From contig NZ_KV795235.1 of the NCBI RefSeq assembly GCF_001808955.1, positions 84,844 through 148,843 of the forward strand: a DNA stretch of 64,000 bases, given 5' to 3'. Of this stretch, positions 1 through 7,898 are shown in pieces. The notes under the pieces were generated by a model that saw only the letters and a program-made list of their open reading frames with translations, was not told where the DNA came from and did not search any database. The stretch is from Rothia sp. HMSC078H08. Its GTDB lineage: Bacteria; Actinomycetota; Actinomycetes; Actinomycetales; Micrococcaceae. Within the stretch, counting starts at the first letter, position 1. Every line of letters starts with the position of its first letter. Made by a program: the position numbers and the translations under genes.

Positions 1-657
1 CTGGGGCGCCGCCTCACCGGGGCTCTGCAACGCTGCCTTTACGATGCGGAAGAACAACTCAACCTTCCGAAGAACGTTCGCGGCATTTTGCAGGGCGCTA
101 TTCAGATTCACAGGGTTGCTGAGGTTCCCTTCGATTTTGATGCGCGCTTCTCGGCTACCGGTCGCCGCTACGTATATCGCATTGCAGATGGCGCGGCAGA
201 CGGTCTTAACCCTCTGCACCGTACCTACACCTGGGCGGTACCTGAGCACCTGGATTGTGCTGATCTTAACCAGTCGGCGCAGCAGCTACTCGGCCTGCGT
301 GATTTCCTCTCCTTCTGCAAGCCGCGTGAAGGCGCGACCACGATTCGTGAGCTGCGAGAGCTTAGCTTCACTCGTACTGAAAGTGGCCTTATTGAGGTGC
401 GTGTGGTGGCTGATGCCTTCTGCCATCACATGGTGCGTTCGCTTGTGGGCGCGTTGGTGCTCTACGGAACGGGCAAACGTGACGCAGCCTGGTTGCGTGA
501 GCGGATCGAGAACCCGGGACGCGAGGCTTCGCTGACTCTGGCGCCTCCGCATGCTCTGGCACTAGCTGAGATTTATTACCCTGCTCCGGAGTTGTATGGA
601 GAGCAGGCGGAACGTGCTCGAGCAAAGCGCGAGGACCATGAAGCACAGAGTGCTTAA
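1..657 (+). CDS. truA: tRNA pseudouridine(38-40) synthase TruA, 5' end outside window
   Basis: The frame is open from base 1, so the N-terminus lies upstream; 218 residues are visible. TruA isomerises uridines 38-40 in the anticodon stem of many tRNAs. The catalytic-aspartate segment (RTDxGVHA) would lie before the window and is not seen. The visible part carries the family block FSATGRRYVYRI, then FLSFCKPREGATTIRELREL and the C-terminal RVVADAFCHHMVRSLVGALV segment, in the usual order. The C-terminal tail after ALAEIYYP is short and charged. It lies upstream of rplM and rpsI in the same direction, the common actinobacterial arrangement following rplQ. Recognition is by sequence motifs plus context; the family assignment is secure. 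Confidence 0.95.
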   Translation: MGRRLTGALQRCLYDAEEQLNLPKNVRGILQGAIQIHRVAEVPFDFDARFSATGRRYVYRIADGAADGLNPLHRTYTWAVPEHLDCADLNQSAQQLLGLRDFLSFCKPREGATTIRELRELSFTRTESGLIEVRVVADAFCHHMVRSLVGALVLYGTGKRDAAWLRERIENPGREASLTLAPPHALALAEIYYPAPELYGEQAERARAKREDHEAQSA

Positions 658-1021
658 CGCCCTGTATATATTGAGCCCCGTCACGTTGCTCATGTGCCGT
701 GAAGCGTCGCGGGGGAGCACAACTACCTCCGGTGAATTACACGGATGGAATTTAAAATGTGTTTAAGACAAAAAAGCCCTATTTTTAAGGCTTTGGCGGT
801 GGATTAAGCACTCGACGTCCTGTATAGTCTTGATATGTTGTGCGTGTTCTACCCGAGCGCGCTCTAAATCGCTGTCTAGTTGCAGGACGTTAAGGCGGTC
901 TAGAGTACGGGAAGAACGGGCGGCAGCTCGGTCCTCACCCGGGTGTTCGTCATGCACGTAAGTAAAAGGCGCGATACCCAACTAAGCGCCGTATGTACAT
1001 TTCGAGACAAAGGCCAATATT
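658..1021. other. 364-base intergenic region between truA and rplM
   Basis: No convincing gene. A weak hairpin (CCCCG-TCACG ... CGTGA ... CGGGG, about 675-713) follows truA and may be a terminator, but it has no T-run. TATAGT near 824-829 is a possible -10 without a clear -35. A short stem (GGCGC/GCGCC, about 968-992) lies just upstream of rplM in what is probably its leader; ribosomal-protein leaders are often regulatory, but I cannot assign this one to a family. An open frame on the minus strand (763-981) has no recognisable content and is not called. Confidence 0.4.
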
Positions 1022-1465
1022 TTGCGCACTTATACTCCCAAGCCCGGCGAAGTCGAGCGCCAGTGGCACGTCATTGACGCCACCGACGTTGTTCTCGGCC
1101 GCCTCGCAAGCCAGACCGCTATCCTGCTGCGCGGTAAGCACAAGCCGACTTTTGCTCCCCACGTTGACACCGGTGACTTCGTTATCATCGTGAACGCTGA
1201 GAAGGTCGCCCTGACCGGTGCAAAGCTCGAGCAGAAGCGTGCATACCGCCACTCGGGTTACCCCGGCGGTCTGAAGTCCGTGAACTACGCAGAGCTGCTT
1301 GAGACCAACCCCGTTCGCGCGGTTGAGAAGGCTGTCAAGGGCATGCTGCCCAAGAACAAGCTTGCTGCACAGCAGCTCAAGAAGCTGAAGGTCTACGCTG
1401 GCCCCGAGCACCCGCACGCGGCACAGCAGCCCAAGACCTACGAATTCAACCAGGTCGCCCAGTAA
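1022..1465 (+). CDS. rplM: 50S ribosomal protein L13
   Basis: L13 is an early-assembling large-subunit protein that binds 23S rRNA. The 147-residue product starts [20 protein letters not shown] and continues [11 protein letters not shown], the standard actinobacterial L13 opening; the block [21 protein letters not shown] near residues 110-130 is also typical. The start is a TTG, chosen because the protein aligns from MRTYTPK and because AAAGG (1009-1013) lies 8 bases upstream. It is followed by rpsI after 31 bases and is surely cotranscribed with it, as in most bacteria. Nothing unusual beyond the TTG start. Confidence 0.98.
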   Translation: MRTYTPKPGEVERQWHVIDATDVVLGRLASQTAILLRGKHKPTFAPHVDTGDFVIIVNAEKVALTGAKLEQKRAYRHSGYPGGLKSVNYAELLETNPVRAVEKAVKGMLPKNKLAAQQLKKLKVYAGPEHPHAAQQPKTYEFNQVAQ

Positions 1466-1496
1466 TTCGGGCCTACGAGAAACAATAGGAGAAATC

Positions 1497-1988
1497 GTGG
1501 CTCAGAACGAAGAGCTGATCGTAGTCGAGGAAGAGCTGACCAGCTACACCTCGGAGTCCGCTGCCCCCGCAGCGGCTAAGGCAGCACGCCCGGCCCTGAC
1601 TGTTGCAGGCGCAGCAGTTGGTCGCCGCAAGGAAGCAGTAGCACGCGTTCGCGTTGTGCCCGGTTCCGGCAACTGGACCATCAACGGCCGTAGCCTGGAA
1701 GACTACTTCCCCAACAAGCTGCACCAGCAGGACGTCAACCAGCCCTTCAAGCTCCTGGAGCTCGAGGGCGCATACGACGTCATCGCACGCATCAACGGTG
1801 GTGGCCCCTCCGGCCAGGCAGGTGCTCTGCGCCTGGGTATCGCTCGTGCACTGAACGAGATCGACCGCGAGAACAACCGCCCCGCACTGAAGAAGGCTGG
1901 CTACCTGACCCGTGACGCACGCGTCATCGAGCGTAAGAAGGCTGGTCTTAAGAAGGCACGCAAGGCTTCGCAGTTCTCCAAGCGTTAA
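1497..1988 (+). CDS. rpsI: 30S ribosomal protein S9
   Basis: S9 contacts the P-site tRNA in the small subunit through its basic C-terminal tail. The GTG start has AGGAGA 4-5 bases upstream. The first about 40 residues form an acidic/alanine-rich extension usual in Actinobacteria; the conserved core begins at [19 protein letters not shown] and continues [31 protein letters not shown] and [24 protein letters not shown]. The C-terminal KR that reaches the P site is present. Second gene of the rplM-rpsI operon and closed by the hairpin at 2012-2046. Confidence 0.98.
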   Translation: MAQNEELIVVEEELTSYTSESAAPAAAKAARPALTVAGAAVGRRKEAVARVRVVPGSGNWTINGRSLEDYFPNKLHQQDVNQPFKLLELEGAYDVIARINGGGPSGQAGALRLGIARALNEIDRENNRPALKKAGYLTRDARVIERKKAGLKKARKASQFSKR

Positions 1989-2011
1989 TCGCTGGTTTTT
2001 ACGAAGCGTTA

Positions 2012-2046
2012 CGCCCCGCTTCTCCTTCGGGAGAATCGGGGCGTTT
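2012..2046 (+). terminator. rho-independent terminator of rplM-rpsI
   Basis: GC-rich stem CGCCCCG plus CTTCTC paired with GAGAA and CGGGGCG around a CTTCGG-type loop, followed by TTTTG. Confidence 0.85.
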
Positions 2047-2167
2047 TGCGTATCTATCCACCGTGAGCGTTACAAGGTTATAGGTGCATATAACTGTTAC
2101 GTTTGTTCATCGAAGAGCACACCGGTAGAGTTAAAGAGTCAAAGCAGACAGGAAGAAAAGAGTACTC

Positions 2168-3235
2168 ATGGCAGAGCAGAATCCCTCCACCCAGCCCGAA
2201 GAGAAGGCAGTGGAGGCTCCTCAGGCTGAAGCCCACCAGCACGCCGCTGAAGGCGCACACGCACACACCGGTTCTGAGAAGAAACAAGCCATCAAGGAAG
2301 CCCTGAAGCCCCAGGCGCGCCGTACCTCCGTTGTCGAGGACTACTCGGCAGAGCTGGACGAAATGGCTTCCCTCACCCGCGCCCTCGGCAAGGACAAGAA
2401 GGACGACGAAACCTCGCAGGCATGGAAGAAGGGTTACCCCTACGACACCAAGCTCAGCCGTAAGGCATACGAGAAGGAAAAGCGTGCCCTGCAGATTGAG
2501 CTGCTGAAGCTGCAGCTCTGGGCTAAGTCCACCGGTCAGAAGATCCTCATCATCTTCGAAGGCCGTGACGCAGCAGGTAAGGGTGGCTCCATCAAGCGCT
2601 TCACCGAGCACCTGAACCCCCGTGGCGCTCGCGTTGTGGCACTGGAGAAGCCGACCGACATCGAGCAGACCCAGTGGTACTTCCAGCGTTACATCAAGCA
2701 CCTGCCCTCCGGCGGCGAAATCGTCCTGATGGACCGCTCCTGGTACAACCGTGCCGGCGTTGAGCGCGTTATGGGCTACTGCACCCAGGCACAGTACTTC
2801 GAGTTCATGCGCGAAGTTCCGGACCTGGAGCGCATGCTGGTGAACTCCGGTATCCATATCATCAAGTTCTGGTTCTCCGTCACCCGCGAAGAGCAGCTCG
2901 CACGCTTCACCTCCCGCCGTACCGACCCGGTCCGCCAGTGGAAGCTTTCCCCCACCGACCTGGCATCTCTGGACAAGTGGGACGACTACACCGCGGCAAA
3001 GGAAGCAATGTTCTTCTACACCCACACCGGTGACGCCCCCTGGACCGTTATCAAGTCCAACGACAAGAAGCGCGCACGTCTGGAAGCAATGCGTTACGTG
3101 CTCTCCCAGTTCGACTACCCCTCCAAGGACGAGGCAGTCGTGGGCGAGCTCGACTCGCTGATCGTTCGCTCCGCATCACACGTCTTCGAGGACGAGTCCG
3201 GTGACTCCCCCGACGGCTTCCCCGTCGTCAAGTAA
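2168..3235 (+). CDS. ppk2: polyphosphate kinase 2 family protein
   Basis: PPK2 enzymes transfer phosphate between polyphosphate and nucleotides, often favouring synthesis of GTP/ATP from polyphosphate. The 355-residue protein has a charged, His/Ala-rich N-terminal extension (about 1-85), then the P-loop-kinase core. Walker A is EGRDAAGKGGS (K138), lid and substrate motifs include FQRYIKHLP, and Walker B is VLMDRSWYNRAGVERVMGY. The tail DAPWTVIKSNDKKRARLEAM is typical of the one-domain class (PPK2 class I). The start ATG has an AGGAAGAAAAGAG purine run upstream. It stands alone between two terminators. I cannot tell from sequence whether ADP or GDP is preferred. Confidence 0.92.
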   Translation: MAEQNPSTQPEEKAVEAPQAEAHQHAAEGAHAHTGSEKKQAIKEALKPQARRTSVVEDYSAELDEMASLTRALGKDKKDDETSQAWKKGYPYDTKLSRKAYEKEKRALQIELLKLQLWAKSTGQKILIIFEGRDAAGKGGSIKRFTEHLNPRGARVVALEKPTDIEQTQWYFQRYIKHLPSGGEIVLMDRSWYNRAGVERVMGYCTQAQYFEFMREVPDLERMLVNSGIHIIKFWFSVTREEQLARFTSRRTDPVRQWKLSPTDLASLDKWDDYTAAKEAMFFYTHTGDAPWTVIKSNDKKRARLEAMRYVLSQFDYPSKDEAVVGELDSLIVRSASHVFEDESGDSPDGFPVVK

Positions 3236-3305
3236 GCGTGGATAAATAGGGGAGAATAAAAACTCAACCCTACGGCGATATAACCGCCAAATAGCTTGCA
3301 TTATG

Positions 3306-3356
3306 AAGGTGCCTGTCTCTCTTTTCCCAACCCCGGGAACGGAGAGCAGGCACCTT
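3306..3356 (+). terminator. terminator after ppk2
   Basis: Arms AAGGTGCCTG-(T)CTCTC and GAGAG-CAGGCACCTT around a 20-base loop, ending in CTTTGCG. Position fits the end of the ppk2 transcript. Confidence 0.75.
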
Positions 3357-3466
3357 TGCGCGTCTGCAGAAATATTAGCTATGAAGCAGATATGTAGCCG
3401 CTGAAAATCACTTTCTGATTATGAAGAATTTACGGTGTATGCGCCTAAGCAGAGTTACGCACAACG

Positions 3467-3472
3467 TAAAAT
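3467..3472 (+). promoter_or_regulatory. candidate -10 element for a leaderless glmM transcript
   Basis: TAAAAT lies exactly 6 bases before the GTG start of glmM, so transcription would begin at or next to the start codon. The only purine run (AAAAGG) touches the start codon and is too close to act as a ribosome binding site. No clear -35 is seen. Confidence 0.5.
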
Positions 3473-3478
3473 AAAAGG

Positions 3479-4837
3479 GTGACTGAACGACTTTTTGGAA
3501 CCGACGGCGTACGCGGTCTGGCAAACGATGTAATTACTCCCGCCCTGGCTATGGAGCTCGCGCAGGCGGCTTCTATTGTTCTGGGCTTTGACACGGTAGA
3601 AGAGGGCGTACGCCCCCGTGCCGTGATTGCAAATGACTCCCGATCCTCTGCAGACTTTATTGTCTCTGCGATGAAGGCTGGCTTCGCTAGCGCAGGTGTT
3701 GACGTGCTGGATGCCGGCATTGTCCCCACCCCCGCAGCAGCTTACCTGGTGGCACACACCGGTGCTGACTTCGGCGTGATGATTTCTGCATCGCACAACC
3801 CTGCAGCGGACAACGGTATTAAGTTCCTGGCTCGTGGCGGCCAGAAGCTGGAAGACTCCGTTGAGGACGCTATTGAGCGCGTTTACCGCGAGAAGTCCTT
3901 CCGCTACCCGACCGGTGGTGCTGTGGGTACCGTCAAGCCCCTGGAGAACGGTACCGAGGCTTACGTGAAGCACCTGGTCTCCACCCTGCCCGATGGCAAG
4001 CCCCTCGCAGGCATGAAGATTGTTCTGGACTGTGCAAACGGTGCAGCCTACGCGGCGTCCCCGGCAACCTTCGAGGCACTGGGTGCAGAGGTCATCGCAC
4101 TGGCTGTAGAGCCCAACGGCACCAACATCAACGACGGTGTGGGCTCCACCCACCCCGAGAAGCTGCAGGCAGCTGTCGTTGAGCACGGCGCGGACCTCGG
4201 TATCGCCCACGACGGTGACTCCGACCGTTGCCAGGCAGTTGACGAAAAGGGCAACCTGGTAGATGGCGACCAGATCATGGCTATCCTGGCTGTTGCCGCT
4301 AAGCGCGAAGGTAAGCTCGCAAAGGACACCCTCGTCGCAACCGTAATGAGCAGCCTGGGCCTGGAACTGTACCTGCGCGAGCACGGTATTACCCTGGGCC
4401 GTACCGCTGTGGGTGACCGCTACGTCCTCGAGTCTATGCGCGAGCACGGCTACAACCTTGGCGGCGAGCAGTCCGGCCACGTCATCATGAGCGACTACGC
4501 AACCACCGGTGACGGCGTTCTGACCGGCATCCAGCTGGCTGCAGAGGTGGCTCGTAGCGGTCAGACCCTCTCGGAGCTGGCATCGCGTATGCAACCCACC
4601 CCGCAGCGTCTAATCAACGTCAAGGGCGTTGACCGTGCGGCGGTCAAGACCAACGAGGCGCTCGCTACCGCTGTGAGCGAGGCTGAAGGCGTACTGGGCG
4701 AGAGCGGCCGCGTGCTGCTGCGTGCATCCGGCACCGAGCCTCTGGTCCGCGTGATGGTTGAAGCTGCAACCCAGGAGCAGGCTGATGAGGTTGCTCAGCA
4801 GCTGGCTGGCGTTGTGGCTAAGGAACTGGCACTCTAA
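3479..4837 (+). CDS. glmM: phosphoglucosamine mutase
   Basis: GlmM converts glucosamine-6-phosphate to glucosamine-1-phosphate, the second step to UDP-GlcNAc for peptidoglycan. The 452-residue protein starts [16 protein letters not shown]. The active-site serine is S105 in [15 protein letters not shown], the metal loop is DGDSDR in [14 protein letters not shown], the sugar loop GGEQSGH is present, and the C-terminal phosphate-binding loop is [12 protein letters not shown]. Length is standard. The GTG start is fixed by homology of LFGTDGVRG near residue 5. The gene is monocistronic with its own terminator; glmS, the preceding pathway step, lies 3 kb away in the same direction. Confidence 0.97.
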   Translation: MTERLFGTDGVRGLANDVITPALAMELAQAASIVLGFDTVEEGVRPRAVIANDSRSSADFIVSAMKAGFASAGVDVLDAGIVPTPAAAYLVAHTGADFGVMISASHNPAADNGIKFLARGGQKLEDSVEDAIERVYREKSFRYPTGGAVGTVKPLENGTEAYVKHLVSTLPDGKPLAGMKIVLDCANGAAYAASPATFEALGAEVIALAVEPNGTNINDGVGSTHPEKLQAAVVEHGADLGIAHDGDSDRCQAVDEKGNLVDGDQIMAILAVAAKREGKLAKDTLVATVMSSLGLELYLREHGITLGRTAVGDRYVLESMREHGYNLGGEQSGHVIMSDYATTGDGVLTGIQLAAEVARSGQTLSELASRMQPTPQRLINVKGVDRAAVKTNEALATAVSEAEGVLGESGRVLLRASGTEPLVRVMVEAATQEQADEVAQQLAGVVAKELAL

Positions 4838-4876
4838 ACGTATCCTTCCGGTGCGAAGACCGCAATGGAGGATAGA

Positions 4877-4911
4877 GAAGGGCTGGGAAGGTGTTACCTT
4901 CCCAGCCCTTC
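4877..4911 (+). terminator. glmM terminator
   Basis: GAAGGGCTGGGAAGGT paired with ACCTTCCCAGCCCTTC around a GTT loop, followed by TTCGTT. Confidence 0.9.
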
Positions 4912-4955
4912 TTCGTTATCTTGGGCGGGGGAGGGGGGGGACGAGGATACGGAAA

Positions 4956-4984
4956 ACCCCCGTATCCACAGGGGATACGGGGGT
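4956..4984 (-). terminator. mscL terminator
   Basis: Perfect 12-bp arms ACCCCCGTATCC/GGATACGGGGGT. On the minus strand the stem is followed by TTTTCC, fitting termination of mscL. A long G-run (about 4923-4940) lies between it and the glmM terminator. Confidence 0.85.
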
Positions 4985-5014
4985 CTAAAAAATTAGTGGT
5001 AGAGAGCAGAGAAA

Positions 5015-5395
5015 TTACTTCTTTGCCAGAGCGTCGCGGATCTCCTTCAGGAGGTCAAGCTCGGTCTCTTCCTTTTCAACAGCCTCGTCTTCAGCCTTCT
5101 TCTTAGCCAGCGCGAGTTCAGTCAGCTTCTGAGTGGGCACAACAACTGCGAAGTAGACAGCAACTGCAATCAGGATGAAGTTGACAATAGCGGTTAGGAA
5201 CACGCCAACCTTGATCTGGCCGAAGACCAGGAAGTTGTCGAAGTTGGGGGAGCCAACCAGCATGGAGATAGCCGGCATCAGGACGGCCTGGACAAGCGAG
5301 GTCACCACAGCGGTGAAGGCGGTACCCATAATCAGACCAACTGCGAGGTCGATGACGTTACCGCGGATTACAAAATCTTTAAAACCCTTAAGCAT
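5015..5395 (-). CDS. mscL: large-conductance mechanosensitive channel MscL
   Basis: MscL is a homopentameric channel of the plasma membrane that opens under tension and releases solutes on osmotic downshock. The 126-residue protein begins MLKGFKDFVIRGNVIDLAVG, the diagnostic N-terminal amphipathic helix and start of TM1. A periplasmic loop follows (GSPNFDNFLVFGQIKVG), then TM2 (FLTAIVNFILIAVAVYFAVVV) and a charged cytoplasmic helix ending DLLKEIRDALAKK. TATTCT lies 7 bases before the ATG on the minus strand, so the transcript may be leaderless. It converges on glmM, each gene having its own terminator. Confidence 0.96.
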   Translation of the reverse strand: MLKGFKDFVIRGNVIDLAVGLIMGTAFTAVVTSLVQAVLMPAISMLVGSPNFDNFLVFGQIKVGVFLTAIVNFILIAVAVYFAVVVPTQKLTELALAKKKAEDEAVEKEETELDLLKEIRDALAKK

Positions 5396-5687
5396 GAGAT
5401 ATAGAATAGCGCCTTTTCACCTCAGAAAATGCCATATTCTGAGAAAATTTTCATTGTAAAGCATGTGTTTTTCTTCACAGTGGTCCTATGGCGCCCGATA
5501 CTTAAAGTCTAGCTCACATGAACCTGAGCAAAAATCTCTAAAACCTGCGAAAAACCGCGGATTTACGGGGTGTGTATGCGAAAAAATATGCATCTACTGT
5601 GCCTATTTATCTCCGGTACGGAAGCTTGAAAGACGATACACATCACCACTTGGCGCACCGACCAAAGCCGAAAGATTAGCCTCGACC
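5396..5687. other. 292-base region upstream of mscL with a perfect dyad
   Basis: The region is AT-richer than its surroundings and shows no credible gene. The dyad CTCAGAA-N9-TTCTGAG (5421-5443) sits about 25 bases upstream of the mscL start and could be an operator or lie over its -35 region. No hairpin with a T-run closes the minus-strand lipoprotein gene that ends at 5688. Confidence 0.35.
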
Positions 5688-6596
5688 CTAGCTCGCACTT
5701 GCATAATCGGGTGCCGCACCCGTACCGATAAACTCCTCAAAAGTCTTCGCGCCCGAAGACACATACTCCTGGGCAATCTGCACACCCACATAGCGGTAAT
5801 GCCACGGCTCAAAACGATAACCGGTCACCGATTGACGACCATCAGGGAAGCGCAAAATATATCCGTAACGCGGAGCGTTCTTCGCCAACCACTGACCAGC
5901 CAGCGTATCGCGGTAACACTCCTCCAGACGGCAACCCTCAGGAGAAGCAAAATCAATCGCCAAGCCCGTCTGATGCTCCGAATAGCCGGGACGAGCCGAT
6001 AACTGGTCCGCCACCTGTTGACCGTTCACCGAAACCCAATACTGATAGGTCTGCTGCTGCACCGCATACGAACGATACGCGCTAGAAACAAGCAGAGTCA
6101 CGCCATCAGTAGCAGCCGCATCAATCATCGTATCCGCTGCCTTAGCCGCCTCAGCGCGCAATTGATGACCATAGAACTCCACCAGGTCGCTCGGCTCCCA
6201 GTCCTGTTGCTCAAAGGGGCGCATCTTATTTACGAGGCAACGCAAAGAATCCGGCTGAGACTCAACACTCGGCTGAGCAAGCGCCAACGGGGAAGAAGAC
6301 ACGCTCGCAGAAGCCGAAGCACTTGCAGAAGCACTGGTAGCAGAAGCAACAGGGGAGGGCGCGGCAGAAGATGCCGACGCAGCGGAAGAGGCGCTAGAAG
6401 AAGCCGCCGAAGCCGCCGCAGACTCAGAAGCACTCGCAGCAGAAGATGAAGAAGACGCACCCTGACCCTGCGAACCGCAAGCTGCCAATAGCGCCGTGCC
6501 ACCAACTCCCAAAGCGGCACCCAAAAGAGTACGGCGATTCACCGCAGAACTATCAAAAGACTCCTGAGCGGTAGACGTACGGTGCAGGGACTTCAC
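5688..6596 (-). CDS. VanY-type (M15B) D-alanyl-D-alanine carboxypeptidase lipoprotein
   Basis: Predicted zinc carboxypeptidase trimming D-Ala from peptidoglycan stems at the outer membrane face. The 302-residue precursor has a signal peptide with a twin arginine (NRRTLLG, R21-R22) and a lipobox LLAAC with C40 as lipidation site. Residues 41 to about 105 are an almost pure Ser/Ala spacer. The M15B domain follows: SAYRSYAVQQQTY, the zinc motif SEHQTGLAIDFA (H208, D215) and EPWHYRYVG (H266). The GTG start is preceded by GAGGAG at good spacing. D,D-carboxypeptidase is likelier than dipeptidase, but substrate cannot be read from sequence. It lies downstream of coaA, separated by a terminator. Confidence 0.88.
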   Translation of the reverse strand: MKSLHRTSTAQESFDSSAVNRRTLLGAALGVGGTALLAACGSQGQGASSSSSAASASESAAASAASSSASSAASASSAAPSPVASATSASASASASASVSSSPLALAQPSVESQPDSLRCLVNKMRPFEQQDWEPSDLVEFYGHQLRAEAAKAADTMIDAAATDGVTLLVSSAYRSYAVQQQTYQYWVSVNGQQVADQLSARPGYSEHQTGLAIDFASPEGCRLEECYRDTLAGQWLAKNAPRYGYILRFPDGRQSVTGYRFEPWHYRYVGVQIAQEYVSSGAKTFEEFIGTGAAPDYASAS

Positions 6597-6631
6597 AATA
6601 ACTCCTCATCATGGCGTAGGTGCATACAAAA

Positions 6632-6680
6632 GCACCGGAAGCCTAAACCCACCCCGTGAGGGAGTGGAGCCTCCGGCGCC
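6632..6680 (-). terminator. coaA terminator
   Basis: Read on the minus strand: GCGCCGGAGG, a 25-base middle, then CTTCCGGTGC followed by TTTTG. The imperfect stem lies just after the coaA stop. Confidence 0.7.
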
Positions 6681-6757
6681 TTCTACTAGAATGCACCACA
6701 AACGCGCTACACGGGCAACTAAAAGCCACACACGAACAATAAAAACCTAAAGAACCT

Positions 6758-7714
6758 CTAGTTCTTACGCAGAAGAACCTGCTCCACGGTATGCTCGGCG
6801 CCCTTCTGCAGAATCAAATGCGCACGAGCACGAGTAGGCAAAACATTCTGCAACAGATTCGGCTCATTCACGCTCTTCCAAATGCCGGTCGCAACCTCAA
6901 CCGCCTGCTCATCGCTCAGCTCCGCATAACGCTTGAAATACGACTCCGGGTTCGCAAAAGCCGAAGAACGCAGAGTCAAGAAACGATTCACATACCAGCG
7001 CTCAATATCCTCAGTGCGGGCATCCACATAAATAGAGAAATCAAAGAAATCGCTCAGCGTCAGATCAGAAGTCTCCGGGCCCTCAGCCTGAGAAGGTGCC
7101 AAAACATTCAACCCCTCAAGAATCAGAACATCCGGTGCCGTGACCTCAATATGCTCATCCGGCATGATGTCGTAATAAAGATGTGAATACTTCGGCGCCA
7201 CCACACGCTCGGCACCGGACTTCACCTGTGACACAAAATTCAACAGGGCACGGCGATCATAAGACTCCGGGAAACCCTTACGGTGCATAATGCCGCGACG
7301 CTGAAGCTCCGCATTCGGGTACAAGAAACCATCCGTCGTCACCAACTGAACCTTCGGAGTCGAAGGCCAACGGCTCAAAAGAGCCTGCAAAATACGTGCC
7401 GTCGTCGACTTACCCACAGCAACAGAACCCGCCACACCAATAATGAACGGGACGCGGCGCTGAGACACATGCAGAAAATCATTCGTCATATGGTTCAACG
7501 AAGAAGCAGCAGTCACATACAGGTTAAGAAGACGAGAAACCGGCAGATAAATACGCTGCACCTCCTCAAGGTCGACAGTTTCACCCAGGCCTCGAAGAGA
7601 CTCAATTTCCTCAGCACTGAGGGGAACAGAAATCTCATCGGCTAGGTGCGACCAACGGGAACGGTCAAGATGCATGAAGCGGTCATCGCCAGAAAAATAC
7701 GGTGCGGTGCTCAT
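6758..7714 (-). CDS. coaA: pantothenate kinase, type I
   Basis: CoaA phosphorylates pantothenate, the first and regulated step of coenzyme A synthesis, in the cytoplasm. The 318-residue protein has the P-loop [15 protein letters not shown] (about residues 93-107), then the family blocks [18 protein letters not shown] and [25 protein letters not shown], and the C-terminal [14 protein letters not shown]. Length fits the E. coli-type enzyme. TACACT lies 7 bases before the ATG on the minus strand, which suggests a leaderless transcript. It is divergent from glmS. Confidence 0.97.
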   Translation of the reverse strand: MSTAPYFSGDDRFMHLDRSRWSHLADEISVPLSAEEIESLRGLGETVDLEEVQRIYLPVSRLLNLYVTAASSLNHMTNDFLHVSQRRVPFIIGVAGSVAVGKSTTARILQALLSRWPSTPKVQLVTTDGFLYPNAELQRRGIMHRKGFPESYDRRALLNFVSQVKSGAERVVAPKYSHLYYDIMPDEHIEVTAPDVLILEGLNVLAPSQAEGPETSDLTLSDFFDFSIYVDARTEDIERWYVNRFLTLRSSAFANPESYFKRYAELSDEQAVEVATGIWKSVNEPNLLQNVLPTRARAHLILQKGAEHTVEQVLLRKN

Positions 7715-7886
7715 TTATCTAAGTGTACGAACTTTCAGCCCGTGGGGAAAATATCTACTCTCACGGTATGTCTGAAGAAATAAATGTATGGAAAGAAAAG
7801 GGTAAAACCTGAAAAAGCCAGGAAAGCCACAATAAACGTGACGTATAACGGTATTTCACCGTGCGCATATCTGGATACTTGTGGGA

Positions 7887-7892
7887 TAAACT
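7887..7892 (+). promoter_or_regulatory. candidate -10 element for a leaderless glmS transcript
   Basis: TAAACT lies exactly 6 bases before the glmS ATG, with no Shine-Dalgarno sequence in between. The 184-base divergent region between coaA and glmS (7715-7898) holds the promoters of both genes. Confidence 0.5.
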
Positions 7893-7898
7893 TATAGC

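Noticed and set aside
763..981. 72-codon minus-strand frame upstream of rplM
   Set aside because: Runs against the truA-rplM transcription direction, with no recognisable content.
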